Shown: positions 28,701-36,327 of the stretch, piece by piece
Position numbering within the stretch: the stretch's first letter is position 1
Layout: each line of letters begins with the position of its first letter
Assembly (NCBI RefSeq): GCF_028069655.1
Contig: NZ_JAMCOS010000001.1
Span: forward strand, 3,502,001 to 3,566,000
From: Acidovorax sp. NCPPB 4044
GTDB taxonomy: Bacteria; Pseudomonadota; Gammaproteobacteria; Burkholderiales; Burkholderiaceae_C
DNA length: 64,000 bases
Direction of reading: 5' to 3'
The notes under the pieces: model-generated
Database searches by the model: none
Told to the model about the DNA's origin: nothing
The model's input: only the letters and a program-made list of their open reading frames with translations
Made by a program: the position numbers and the translations under genes

Positions 28701-30482
28701 GGCCAAGGGGCCGGCACCGTGCGCAGCCGCCCGGGCCATCCTTCACCGTCCAACGATCTGGTGCGCACCCTCGCCCACGGCTACGACCCGCTGGGCAACC
28801 GCATCCGCACCGGCCTGCCCGACGGGCGCACCCTGCACTGGCTCTTCTACGGCTCCGGCCACCTGCACCAGATCAACATCGCCCCGGCGGACGGCCAGGG
28901 CGCCCACGACGTCATCACCGACATCGAGCGCGACGCCTTGCACCGCGAGACGCAGCGCAGCCAGGGCGCCGCCACCAGCCACTACGGCTGGGACCCGGCC
29001 GGCCGCCTCGTGCGCCACCGCGCCAGCCTGCGCGCCAGCGGCAACGTGGCGACGCAGGCAGGGGATGCCGTGCTGGAGCGCGCCTACGCCTACGACGCCA
29101 CCGGCCAGCTCGTCGCCCGCGCCGACACCCTGCGCGGCCGCCAGGACTTCCGCTACGACCCCACCGGCCGCATTCTTGCCGCGCTGCCCGCCCAGGGCAG
29201 CCACCTCGCCAGGGAACTCTTCGCCTTCGATCCGGCCGGCAACCTGCTGGACGGCTCCGCATCGCAGATCGAACGCCAGCACGCCCAGGACGGCCGCACC
29301 GAGCGCACCGGCCTGGGGGTCGTGGGCGACAACCGCCTGCGCTTCTACCAGGACCTGCACTTCGAGTACGACGTGCATGGCAACGTCACGAAGCGCACGC
29401 GCGGCAACCGGAAAGCGGGCACCCACGAGGTCATCGAGTTGCGCTGGAACGCCGACCACCAGTTGGTCGAATCGACCACCAGCCGCCACGGCGTCACCCA
29501 GGCCACGCGCTACGCCTACGACGCCCTCGGGCGGCGCGTGACCAAATCCGACCGCTTCGGCGCCACGCACTACCTCTGGGACGGCGACCTGATGGTGCAC
29601 AGCCAGCGCGGCGGGCGCGAGGCGCTCTTCGTCTACGAGCCGAGCAGCTTCGTGCCGCTCGCCACCCTCCAGGGCACGCAGGAGGATCGCCACACCTACT
29701 GGTACCACTGCGACCAGATCGGCGCCCCGCTGGAGTTGACCGATGCGCAGGGGAACATCGCCTGGGCGGTGGATTACAAGGTCTGGGGCGAGGCCACGCT
29801 CCGGGCCGTGCCGAGAGCGGCCACGGGCACCGATGGCATCGCAGGACCACGGCGCAGAGGACACGGACCCGGGGAGGATTGGCATGCAGCCAACGGCAAG
29901 ACGGCGTATCGCGCCGCGCCGCCGCTCATCGAACAGCCCTTCCGCTTCCAGGGGCAGCAGTTCGATGAGGAAACCGGGTTGCATTACAACCGGTTCAGAT
30001 ATTACGACCCGGGGGTGGGGAGGTTTGCATCGCAAGACCCCATAGGGCTAATCGGCGGATTTAATTTATTCCAATATGCACCAAACACATCAATCTGGTC
30101 AGATCCATTAGGTTTAAATAAACTTTGCTGCTGTGGCCAACCCTATGTAACAAGTGACGCTCGCTGGCGGGAGGTTATGCAAGACCCAAATACACCAAAA
30201 TCAATGCGGGGATGGCTTCAAAATCAAGTTCGGCAAGTCGAATCAGGCAAACAGGCTAATATAAAAGCTCCTCCAGGGTATGAATTAGCTCATAGACCTA
30301 GATTTGAAAATGATGCTGGATATGATTACTCTCATGCTGACCCAATGCTTGCAGCAGATCACAGAGGCATTCAGCATCGCTACTGGAGAAAAAGGGGAGG
30401 CTGTTGGTCTGCAAAGATGCCTGCTTCTGGACCGCGAGGAACAGGAAAATTAAGTCTCCCGAAACCTGGATCATTACCTTAA
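25704..30482 (+). CDS. Rhs effector without PAAR, nuclease-like C-terminal toxin (Rhs3)
   Basis: The 1592-aa protein starts MGTHIFSGGRGAVTQ after a GGGAGAAA ribosome-binding site. Its N-terminal 280 residues lack PAAR and carry two hydrophobic stretches (AGLGISIAATAVQGVPVIG and WLVGSGAALLFALAG), perhaps for membrane passage in the target cell. DUF6531 and YD repeats follow, then DPIGLIGG...DPLGL. The 121-aa tail from 30117 contains MRGWLQNQVRQVESGK, PPGYELAHRPRF, YDYSHADP and ADHRGIQHRYW. This His-rich pattern suggests a nuclease toxin (HNH/Ntox-like, possibly Ntox8; not certain). SUKH immunity next door supports this. Confidence 0.9.
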   Translation: MGTHIFSGGRGAVTQVADGWTFEPATPVELKTKGNPGVAWHANNSRTIQIPLGTIREHGTQMANRYGAMDQGRHDPVPVKVGWFTKVRDKVNQYSTYVKDVAHEAGEMVVDGVTTLANAVLVRLSPETAKMIDNAGKVLGGLEARHFGDAAQAEIDQVLEALKDPSTYAGLGISIAATAVQGVPVIGQAVGGAVMVDRAIGTGQAAMQAADEIRAITATWTSEMTPAQLEEARQRLARWLVGSGAALLFALAGKRFKRSTQSEGKNDTKATPQHSNNQQPHGKGPCETCAIGGPVLISSGQKLMDETDFTLPGPGPLLSLAWRRRYRSGLAEDGPFGRGWSHSVAQELRLSAEGMVLLDDAGRHVPLPLVAEGTEHFDRYEKFTVRRPGPDLWIVEHKSGLQHHFRRHAPAQWRLPLARLADRDGNAIALHWEPLEAGGEGTQEALTWSGRQERERRAREEGTEPSPPPTAAADDFGAAFRPQRLTGLTDTAGRHLRLAWTRAPAPAPHDALLGERIAAVEWLVPGHAPTVLARYDYDAHGQLIASHHGGTPYRQYAWRSGVLVGYRKANGHRYFAQYDTEGPQGRVLRSWCADTPIPGQDDDRFAYFPHERITRHTDALGRVTAYHWDARFNIVSTVVAEGTPEATREDTPFDATGTPRGRIDPLGRRTSLRHDARGNIVQIVDALGQSTSLAYNPLDLVTVLRDALGHEWRREYDARGHLVQSTDPLGQATRYTYDLAGRPVETTDARGGTRRLAWDEAGNLVAATDCSGRTTRFAYGALGQLLERTDALGQTTRYEYDGAARLVRVTEPGTGTGAGGGTSAVHRYAWNGEAQLLAYTDPLGHTTRYTYDGAGRPLTRQDAAGRTLAYHYDRAGRLIALTNENRAQTTFRYDLRDQLTDEIGFDGRWQRYVYNAAGELTHAVEAGGCEAGPGKVTRFERDALGRLLAKRSHGYEALEESTYRYDALGRLTQASNGAAHLAFAYDPVGQLLAETQTLIGQGAGTVRSRPGHPSPSNDLVRTLAHGYDPLGNRIRTGLPDGRTLHWLFYGSGHLHQINIAPADGQGAHDVITDIERDALHRETQRSQGAATSHYGWDPAGRLVRHRASLRASGNVATQAGDAVLERAYAYDATGQLVARADTLRGRQDFRYDPTGRILAALPAQGSHLARELFAFDPAGNLLDGSASQIERQHAQDGRTERTGLGVVGDNRLRFYQDLHFEYDVHGNVTKRTRGNRKAGTHEVIELRWNADHQLVESTTSRHGVTQATRYAYDALGRRVTKSDRFGATHYLWDGDLMVHSQRGGREALFVYEPSSFVPLATLQGTQEDRHTYWYHCDQIGAPLELTDAQGNIAWAVDYKVWGEATLRAVPRAATGTDGIAGPRRRGHGPGEDWHAANGKTAYRAAPPLIEQPFRFQGQQFDEETGLHYNRFRYYDPGVGRFASQDPIGLIGGFNLFQYAPNTSIWSDPLGLNKLCCCGQPYVTSDARWREVMQDPNTPKSMRGWLQNQVRQVESGKQANIKAPPGYELAHRPRFENDAGYDYSHADPMLAADHRGIQHRYWRKRGGCWSAKMPASGPRGTGKLSLPKPGSLP

Positions 30483-30495
30483 CTAACGAGCCACC

Positions 30496-30912
30496 ATGAA
30501 AAAGCAAAGAATTCTTGGAACCACTGCAGAAAAAATAAAAGAAGCAGAAGGTCAATTGAATAAAATTTTGCCAGCAGATTTTTCCGAATGGCTCATCAAC
30601 AACAACGGTAAAGATATTAATGGAATTACGGTATTTCCAGTTTTCGATTCCCGAGACCCCAGAAAAACATGGAACTCTATCGTAAAAAATTACCAAGAGG
30701 CGTGGCAGGAATGGCTTGAAAATTTCGCCGATTCAGAAAAAGATTTTTCAAATCTTTTGCCATTTGCAGAATTTGGCACAGGAGACTATTATTGCTTTAA
30801 CTATGAATATCATAAAGAGAACCCCGAAATAGTATTATGGTCACACGAAACCGGAGAAATAAAAAAGATGTTCTCAAGTTTCACGGAATTTCTTAGTGGG
30901 CGGCAATCTTAA
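30496..30912 (+). CDS. SMI1/KNR4 (SUKH) family immunity protein
   Basis: The 138-aa protein has the SUKH signature: an N-terminal helix ending LPADFSEWLINNNG, then LLPFAEFGTGDYYCFNY and PEIVLWSHETGEI. SUKH proteins are immunity factors, mostly for nuclease and deaminase toxins of polymorphic systems. It begins 13 bp after the rhs3 stop, is AT-rich like the toxin tail, and is the probable cognate antidote. It should be cytoplasmic. Confidence 0.88.
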   Translation: MKKQRILGTTAEKIKEAEGQLNKILPADFSEWLINNNGKDINGITVFPVFDSRDPRKTWNSIVKNYQEAWQEWLENFADSEKDFSNLLPFAEFGTGDYYCFNYEYHKENPEIVLWSHETGEIKKMFSSFTEFLSGRQS

Positions 30913-30929
30913 ATCTGAGTAAAAAAATG

Positions 30930-31033
30930 CCATTTTGCTGTCTTTGACTCTTGAAAATATTACCTTCACCTTTTCCGCGGCATGATTAACATACCCCTAT
31001 TCCCACCCATCACATATGAGCATTCTTGTTCTT
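30930..31033 (+). repeat. Degenerate dispersed repeat remnant
   Basis: TTTTGCTGTC...TTCCGCGGCATGA (about 30932-30986) resembles the decayed hairpin repeat. Then ATGAGCATTCTTGTTCT (31016-31032) matches ATGAGCACTCTTGTTCT at 36208-36224, which sits at a similar distance from another copy. The repeat unit may therefore be longer than the core 50 bp. Confidence 0.4.
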
Positions 31034-31140
31034 CAATCACTGGTACAAGCATGCAGGCATCCGTTCTTTTCAGCACCAAGAATAGAAAAATCCACACCCA
31101 GAAAAAGCTCATCGAATTTTAGAAATTTCAAGGCGAAATT

Positions 31141-32004
31141 ATGAAGATTTTTATCTCTTGGTCCGGTCCTCAAAGCATGGATATTGGTCATGCTTTAAGA
31201 GACTGGCTTCCATGTGTCCTTCAATATGCCAAGCCTTACTTCACCCCAAACGATATTGAAAAAGGAGTCAGGTGGAATGCAGAAATTGTGCGAGAGCTCG
31301 AAGAATCCAAAATTGGATTACTTTGCTTAACGCATGACAACTTGAAAGCGCCTTGGTTGATGTTTGAAGCCGGCGCAATATCCAAGCTACCCTCGTCGCG
31401 ACTGTGCCCAATTCTTTTTAGAGTAGATCAAGTACAGGTAACAGGCCCTCTAAGTCAATTTCAGAACACTCAATACTCTAAAACAGAGATTCATAAGCTC
31501 ATAAAAAACATAAATAATGAGGCAGAATCTTATTCGCTATCAGAAACGCAGCTTGACACCTCATTTGAGACTTGGTGGCCTCAACTCGACAAAAAAATCA
31601 CAGAAATATTTGAAACCAGCAAAGCGACCACCCCACCCGCTCGGTCACAAATAGAAATAGCAGAAGAAACCCTCTCTATAATTCGCTCACTTGCCAATCG
31701 AGAATCTATCCATAACGAGGAAGATGACAACTCACATTGGGCATTATCATGGGATATGATAGTCGAGCATGGGAACAATGTTTTTGAATATAGCAAGCAA
31801 GATGAAAATCCAGCCCAAATTTCAGTCCTAAAGGCAACTATCTCGCATATGAGAAAGCTTTTCAATCTCATAACTCCAAAACTTGTGAAGAAACCTAGCT
31901 ATTTGCGCCGCGCAACAAATGGGGCCAACACACTAAAATTATTAGAAACCAGGATATTGCAATTAGATAAAATAAAATCAGGGGATGAAGATACTCCATT
32001 CTGA
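31141..32004 (+). CDS. TIR-domain protein
   Basis: The 287-aa protein begins MKIFISWSGP, a TIR strand A, followed by DWLPCVLQY and IGLLCLTHDNL. The PWLMFEAGAISK motif follows, in which E76 fits the catalytic Glu of NAD-cleaving TIR domains. The TIR domain covers about residues 1-150. The C-terminal half is helical and unrecognised (EIAEETLSIIRSLANRE, ISHMRKLFNLITPKL). Bacterial TIR proteins often act in antiphage defence by depleting NAD+ or making signal nucleotides. Here it lies alone between an immunity gene and a truncated rhs. It is AT-rich like the cassettes. A defence role is inferred. Confidence 0.75.
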   Translation: MKIFISWSGPQSMDIGHALRDWLPCVLQYAKPYFTPNDIEKGVRWNAEIVRELEESKIGLLCLTHDNLKAPWLMFEAGAISKLPSSRLCPILFRVDQVQVTGPLSQFQNTQYSKTEIHKLIKNINNEAESYSLSETQLDTSFETWWPQLDKKITEIFETSKATTPPARSQIEIAEETLSIIRSLANRESIHNEEDDNSHWALSWDMIVEHGNNVFEYSKQDENPAQISVLKATISHMRKLFNLITPKLVKKPSYLRRATNGANTLKLLETRILQLDKIKSGDEDTPF

Positions 32005-32052
32005 TCGCTACATTTTTTATAGCGAACTTTCTAATGTTTCCGGCGGCATGAA
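32003..32052 (+). repeat. Dispersed hairpin repeat, copy 3
   Basis: CGCTA-CATTTTTTA-TAGCG (32006-32024) followed by AACTTTCTAATGTTTCCGGCGGCATGA. It overlaps the last base or two of the TIR gene and lies just before the truncated rhs. Confidence 0.65.
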
Positions 32053-32063
32053 GGCGATTTCTC

Positions 32064-35000
32064 TTGCACTTCACTGCCTGTTCCATCTGCCGCCTTAGTT
32101 CATTCGGTTTGGGCACGCACCATGGAGGCACCCCCTACCGCCAGTACGCCTGGCGCTCGGGCGTGCTCGTGGGCTACCGCAAGGCCAGCGGCCACCGCTA
32201 TTTCGCCCAGTACGACACCGAAGGCGCCCAGGGCCGCGTGCTGCGCTCGTGGTGCGCCGACACCCCCATCCCCGGCCAGGACGACGACCGCTTCGCCTAC
32301 TTCCCCCACGAGCGCATCACCCGCCACACCGATGCCCTGGGCCGCGTCACCGCCTACCACTGGGATGCGCGCTTCAACATCGTCTCCACCGTCGTCGCCG
32401 AGGGCACCCCCGAGGCCACGCGCGAGGACACGCCCTTCGACGCCACCGGCACCCCGCGCGGGCGCATCGATCCCCTGGGCCGGCGCACCAGCCTGCGCCA
32501 CGACGCGCGCGGCAACATCGTGCAGATCGTCGATGCCCTGGGCCAGAGCACCTCCCTCGCCTACAACCCCCTCGACCTCGTCACCGTGCTGCGCGATGCC
32601 CTGGGCCACGAGTGGCGCCGCGAGTACGACGCGCGCGGACACCTCGTGCAGTCCACCGATCCGCTCGGGCAGGCCACCCGCTACACCTACGACCTGGCCG
32701 GCCGCCCCGTGGAGACCACCGATGCCCGCGGCGGCACCCGGCGCCTGGCCTGGGACGAGGCCGGCAACCTCGTGGCCGCCACCGACTGCTCGGGCCGCAC
32801 CACGCGCTTCGCCTACGGCGCCCTGGGCCAGCTCCTGGAGCGCACCGATGCGCTCGGGCAGACCACCCGCTACGAATACGACGGCGCCGCCCGCCTCGTG
32901 CGCGTCACCGAGCCCGGCACGGGCACCGGGGCCGGGGGCGGCACCTCCGCCGTCCACCGGTACGCCTGGAACGGCGAGGCCCAACTGCTCGCCTACACCG
33001 ACCCGCTGGGCCACACCACCCGCTACACCTACGACGGCGCCGGCCGACCCCTCACCCGCCAGGATGCGGCCGGCCGCACCCTCGCCTACCACTACGACCG
33101 CGCCGGCCGCCTCATCGCCCTCACCAACGAGAACCGCGCCCAGACCACCTTCCGCTACGACCTGCGCGACCAGCTCACCGACGAGATCGGCTTCGACGGC
33201 CGCTGGCAGCGCTACGTCTACAACGCCGCGGGCGAACTCACCTACGCGGTGGAGGCCGGCGGCTGCGAGGCCGGCCCGGGCAAGGTCACGCGCTTCGAGC
33301 GCGACGCCCTGGGCCGGCTGCTCGCCAAGCGCTCGCACGGGCACGAGGCCTTGGAGGAATCCACCTACCGCTACGACGCCCTGGGCCGCCTCACTCAGGC
33401 GAACAACGGCGCCGCGCACCTCGCCTTCGCCTATGACCCCGTGGGGCAACTGCTGGCCGAGACGCAGACGCTGATCGGCCAAGGGGCCGGCACCGTGCGC
33501 AGCCGCCCGGGCCATCCTTCACCGTCCAACGATCTGGTGCGCACCCTCGCCCACGGCTACGACCCGCTGGGCAACCGCATCCGCACCGGCCTGCCCGACG
33601 GGCGCACGCTGCACTGGCTCTTCTACGGCTCTGGCCACCTGCACCAGATCAACATCGCGCACCCCGAAGTGGCGGGTCAGGCACCGATGGCCCATCAGGT
33701 CATCGCCGATATGGAGCGTGATGCGCTGCACCGCGAGACGGAGCGCAGCCAGGGGGCCGTTTCCAGCCGCTACGAGTACGACCCTGCGGGCCGGCTGATG
33801 CACCACCGCGCCGGTCATCGGGCCAGCGGCAATATCGCTGCGCAACCGGTGCTGGAGCGCGCCTACGCCTACGACGCCACCGGCCAGCTCGTCGCCCGCG
33901 CCGACACCCTGCGCGGCCGCCAGGACTTCCGCTACGACCCCACCGGCCGCATTCTTGCCGCGCTGCCCGCCCAGGGCAGCCACCTCGCCAGGGAACTCTT
34001 CGCCTTCGATCCGGCCGGCAACCTGCTGGACGGCTCCGCATCGCAGATCGAACGCCAGCACGCCCAGGACGGCCGCACCGAGCGCACCGGCCTGGGGGTC
34101 GTGGGCGACAACCGCCTGCGCTTCTACCAGGACCTGCACTTCGAGTACGACGTGCATGGCAACGTGACGAAGCGCACGCGCGGCAACCGGAAAGCGGGCA
34201 CCCACGAGGTCATCGAGTTGCGCTGGAACGCCGACCACCAGCTGGTCGAATCGACCACCAGCCGCCACGGCGTGACCCAATCCACGCGCTACGCCTACGA
34301 CGCCCTCGGGCGGCGCGTGGCCAAGTCCGACCGCTTCGGCGCCACGCACTACCTCTGGGACGGCGACCTGATGGTGCACAGCCAGCGCGGCGGGCGCGAG
34401 GCGCTCTTCGTCTACGAGCCGAGCAGCTTCGTGCCGCTCGCCACCCTCCAGGGCACGCAGGAGGATCGCCACACCTACTGGTACCACTGCGACCAGATCG
34501 GCGCCCCGCTGGAGTTGACCGATGCGCAGGGGAACATCGCCTGGGCGGTGGATTACAAGGTCTGGGGCGAGGCCACGCTCCGGGCCGTGCCGAGAGCGGC
34601 CACGGGCACCGATGGCATCGCAGGACCACGGCGCAGAGGACACGGACCCGGGGAGGATTGGCATGCAGCCAACGGCAAGACGGCGTATCGCGCCGCGCCG
34701 CCGCTCATCGAACAGCCCTTCCGCTTCCAGGGGCAGCAGTTCGATGAGGAAACCGGGTTGCATTACAACCGGTTCCGGTATTACGACCCGGGAATTGGAA
34801 GGTTTGTCAGTGAAGATCCGATTGGGTTACTCGGCGGTGAAAATCTTTTCAGCTACTCCTCCAATCCCTCGACATGGATCGATACTTTGGGTCTAGCTGC
34901 CACCGCAGGCAGTCTTGCCAACAGAGCCCAGAACCTGCCGGCGTCCTCAAGACCCAATACCGTTGCAGTTATCCGCCACAAAGACGGAACAATTACTGCT

Positions 35001-35267
35001 GGAAGGAATCAGGGTGGTCAATCAAATAGTGACGTATCTAACACGTTGAAAGATATACCTTCAAACGCATACGGGGGTGAATGTGCTGAAGTCAACGCAA
35101 TAGCCAGAGCCAAGAATAAAGGCCGTAGCCTCGAAGGGGCTGTGATTACAGTGGTAGATGTCAGAGGCAAGGGGAGCACAAGCGGAAGGCATGGCAAACC
35201 CAAATGCCCTTGCGATGTATGCAGCGAACTGCTGAAAGCATTCGGAGTGAAGTATGTTATTGAATGA
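32064..35267 (+). CDS. 5'-truncated Rhs (displaced core) with deaminase-like C-terminal toxin (Rhs4)
   Basis: From about 32117 this frame repeats the rhs3 core (27341-29996) almost base for base, apart from a divergent patch near 33655-33850. The N-terminal domain and PAAR are missing, and the first ~17 codons are unrelated. It ends DPIGLLGG...WIDTLGL, with a Thr where Pro is usual. The 123-aa tail from 34896 has CAEVNAIARA (35082) and KCPCDVCSELLKAFG (35202), the CxE plus PCxxC zinc pattern of the cytidine-deaminase superfamily toxins. It is open throughout but has no delivery domain, so it is probably a silent or recombination-dependent cassette. Confidence 0.85.
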   Translation: MHFTACSICRLSSFGLGTHHGGTPYRQYAWRSGVLVGYRKASGHRYFAQYDTEGAQGRVLRSWCADTPIPGQDDDRFAYFPHERITRHTDALGRVTAYHWDARFNIVSTVVAEGTPEATREDTPFDATGTPRGRIDPLGRRTSLRHDARGNIVQIVDALGQSTSLAYNPLDLVTVLRDALGHEWRREYDARGHLVQSTDPLGQATRYTYDLAGRPVETTDARGGTRRLAWDEAGNLVAATDCSGRTTRFAYGALGQLLERTDALGQTTRYEYDGAARLVRVTEPGTGTGAGGGTSAVHRYAWNGEAQLLAYTDPLGHTTRYTYDGAGRPLTRQDAAGRTLAYHYDRAGRLIALTNENRAQTTFRYDLRDQLTDEIGFDGRWQRYVYNAAGELTYAVEAGGCEAGPGKVTRFERDALGRLLAKRSHGHEALEESTYRYDALGRLTQANNGAAHLAFAYDPVGQLLAETQTLIGQGAGTVRSRPGHPSPSNDLVRTLAHGYDPLGNRIRTGLPDGRTLHWLFYGSGHLHQINIAHPEVAGQAPMAHQVIADMERDALHRETERSQGAVSSRYEYDPAGRLMHHRAGHRASGNIAAQPVLERAYAYDATGQLVARADTLRGRQDFRYDPTGRILAALPAQGSHLARELFAFDPAGNLLDGSASQIERQHAQDGRTERTGLGVVGDNRLRFYQDLHFEYDVHGNVTKRTRGNRKAGTHEVIELRWNADHQLVESTTSRHGVTQSTRYAYDALGRRVAKSDRFGATHYLWDGDLMVHSQRGGREALFVYEPSSFVPLATLQGTQEDRHTYWYHCDQIGAPLELTDAQGNIAWAVDYKVWGEATLRAVPRAATGTDGIAGPRRRGHGPGEDWHAANGKTAYRAAPPLIEQPFRFQGQQFDEETGLHYNRFRYYDPGIGRFVSEDPIGLLGGENLFSYSSNPSTWIDTLGLAATAGSLANRAQNLPASSRPNTVAVIRHKDGTITAGRNQGGQSNSDVSNTLKDIPSNAYGGECAEVNAIARAKNKGRSLEGAVITVVDVRGKGSTSGRHGKPKCPCDVCSELLKAFGVKYVIE

Positions 35268-35748
35268 CGATTATTTAAAAACGTTGACTAAACGTTCCAT
35301 GCAAGCGCTAGGTGGTTTGATAGTTCATCACTATTTTGAAAAACACAGCAAACTCACGAATGAGATCCAAGCATTGGTGCTTCATCAAGTATCTGTTCTT
35401 ATTAAAGATAACTTGCTGGAGTGGGAAAACATCGGAGCAACTCTGCCCATAAACGGAAGAGGTGATCCGACGCCCGAAGATTTCAAAGATATTGACAAGC
35501 AGCTAAACAATATACCCAGCAAAATAGTTGACGCATCGACAGAGATTGGACTTTGCGCCCTTTACACGAGCGATCATAGTGAGTCTTTATCGTTTCTAGA
35601 TTTACTAATAAATTGGACTGGCTTTTTAGAGGCCAACACCGTAGATAAAGAAGTTTTCAACAAACTTCCTCGGGGAAAAGGATGGGGCCCGACAGTTTCG
35701 GAATTGGAATATAAATACATAATAAAGAACACAATCCAAAATCACTAA
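35254..35748 (+). CDS. Putative immunity protein for the deaminase-like toxin
   Basis: The 164-aa AT-rich gene overlaps the toxin stop by 14 bp (ATG 35254). It has no signal peptide or membrane segment, so it should be cytoplasmic, where a deaminase would act. The sequence is largely helical (YLKTLTKRSMQALGGLIVHH, IGLCALYTSDHSES) and matches no family I can name. Assignment rests on position and overlap. Confidence 0.65.
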   Translation: MLLNDDYLKTLTKRSMQALGGLIVHHYFEKHSKLTNEIQALVLHQVSVLIKDNLLEWENIGATLPINGRGDPTPEDFKDIDKQLNNIPSKIVDASTEIGLCALYTSDHSESLSFLDLLINWTGFLEANTVDKEVFNKLPRGKGWGPTVSELEYKYIIKNTIQNH

Positions 35749-35835
35749 TCCTATCCGGGACAGTATCAATCCAGGGTGCAACAGTTGCCCGCACGGCAGG
35801 CCCGAGATTCCGCAGGGCCCTCAATCCGCCCGTTC

Positions 35836-35880
35836 GCTACATTTTTCATAGCAAACTTTCCAATGTATCCGGCGGCATGA
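35836..35880 (+). repeat. Dispersed hairpin repeat, copy 4
   Basis: GCTA-CATTTTTCA-TAGC (35836-35852), then AAACTTTCCAATGTATCCGGCGGCATGA. Nearly the same as copy 3, and the reverse complement of copies 1 and 2. Confidence 0.65.
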
Positions 35881-35940
35881 GGCACTTTTCCCTCGAAACT
35901 CAGTTGTCTCCCCCCCTGGCTCTGACACCCCGACCCGAGC

Positions 35941-36092
35941 ATGGGCACGTGCATTTTCAGCGGGGGACGCGGAGCGGTCACCCCAGTGGCCGACAGCTGG
36001 ACCTTCGAGCCCGCCACTCCGGTCGAACTCAAAACTAAATGAGACCCAGCGTAGTACACGCATGCAACAACAGCCGGACGATCCAGATCCTC
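35941..36092 (+). pseudogene. rhs 5'-end fragment (remnant of an Rhs3-type N-terminus)
   Basis: This segment aligns with 25704-25855, the start of rhs3. It encodes MGTCIFSGGRGAVTPVADSW and the following VELKTK, then stops at a TGA (36040-36042) after 33 codons. Weaker similarity continues to about 36092 (CAACAACAGCC, ATCCAGATCC). It is the decayed 5' end of another rhs copy. Confidence 0.8.
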
Positions 36093-36108
36093 GCCATTGA
36101 AACCATTT

Positions 36109-36154
36109 GCTATATCTTTAATAGCGGACTTTTCAATGTTTTTGGCGACATGAG
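36109..36154 (+). repeat. Dispersed hairpin repeat, copy 5
   Basis: GCTAT-ATCTTTA-ATAGC (36109-36125), then GGACTTTTCAATGTTTTTGGCGACATGAG. Same layout as copies 3 and 4, and same orientation. Confidence 0.6.
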
Positions 36155-36327
36155 CGCGATTCTTTTCAACCCCTGTGGCCGTCACGTCCGGCGCCGCGAT
36201 CAGGCGCATGAGCACTCTTGTTCTCGCCCGCGAGAACAAGCCTTCGACGCCACCGCCCCGCGCAGCGCATCGCCCCTCTTGGGCCGGCAAACCACCACCC
36301 TTCATTCAACAAACTACGGAGAGGCAG

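Larger units (their letters stand above)
35749..36327. other. Cassette-junction region with remnants
   Basis: The 579 bp hold two hairpin-repeat copies (35836, 36109), a broken copy of the rhs3 start (35941-36092), and a GC-rich stretch (36160-36300) with no recognisable gene. It ends at the ribosome-binding site of the orphan immunity gene. It looks like a scar of past cassette exchange. Confidence 0.6.

Noticed and set aside
35766..36305. Minus-strand frame of 179 codons in the cassette junction
   Set aside because: It runs through the rhs scrap and hairpin repeats and has no protein-like signature.
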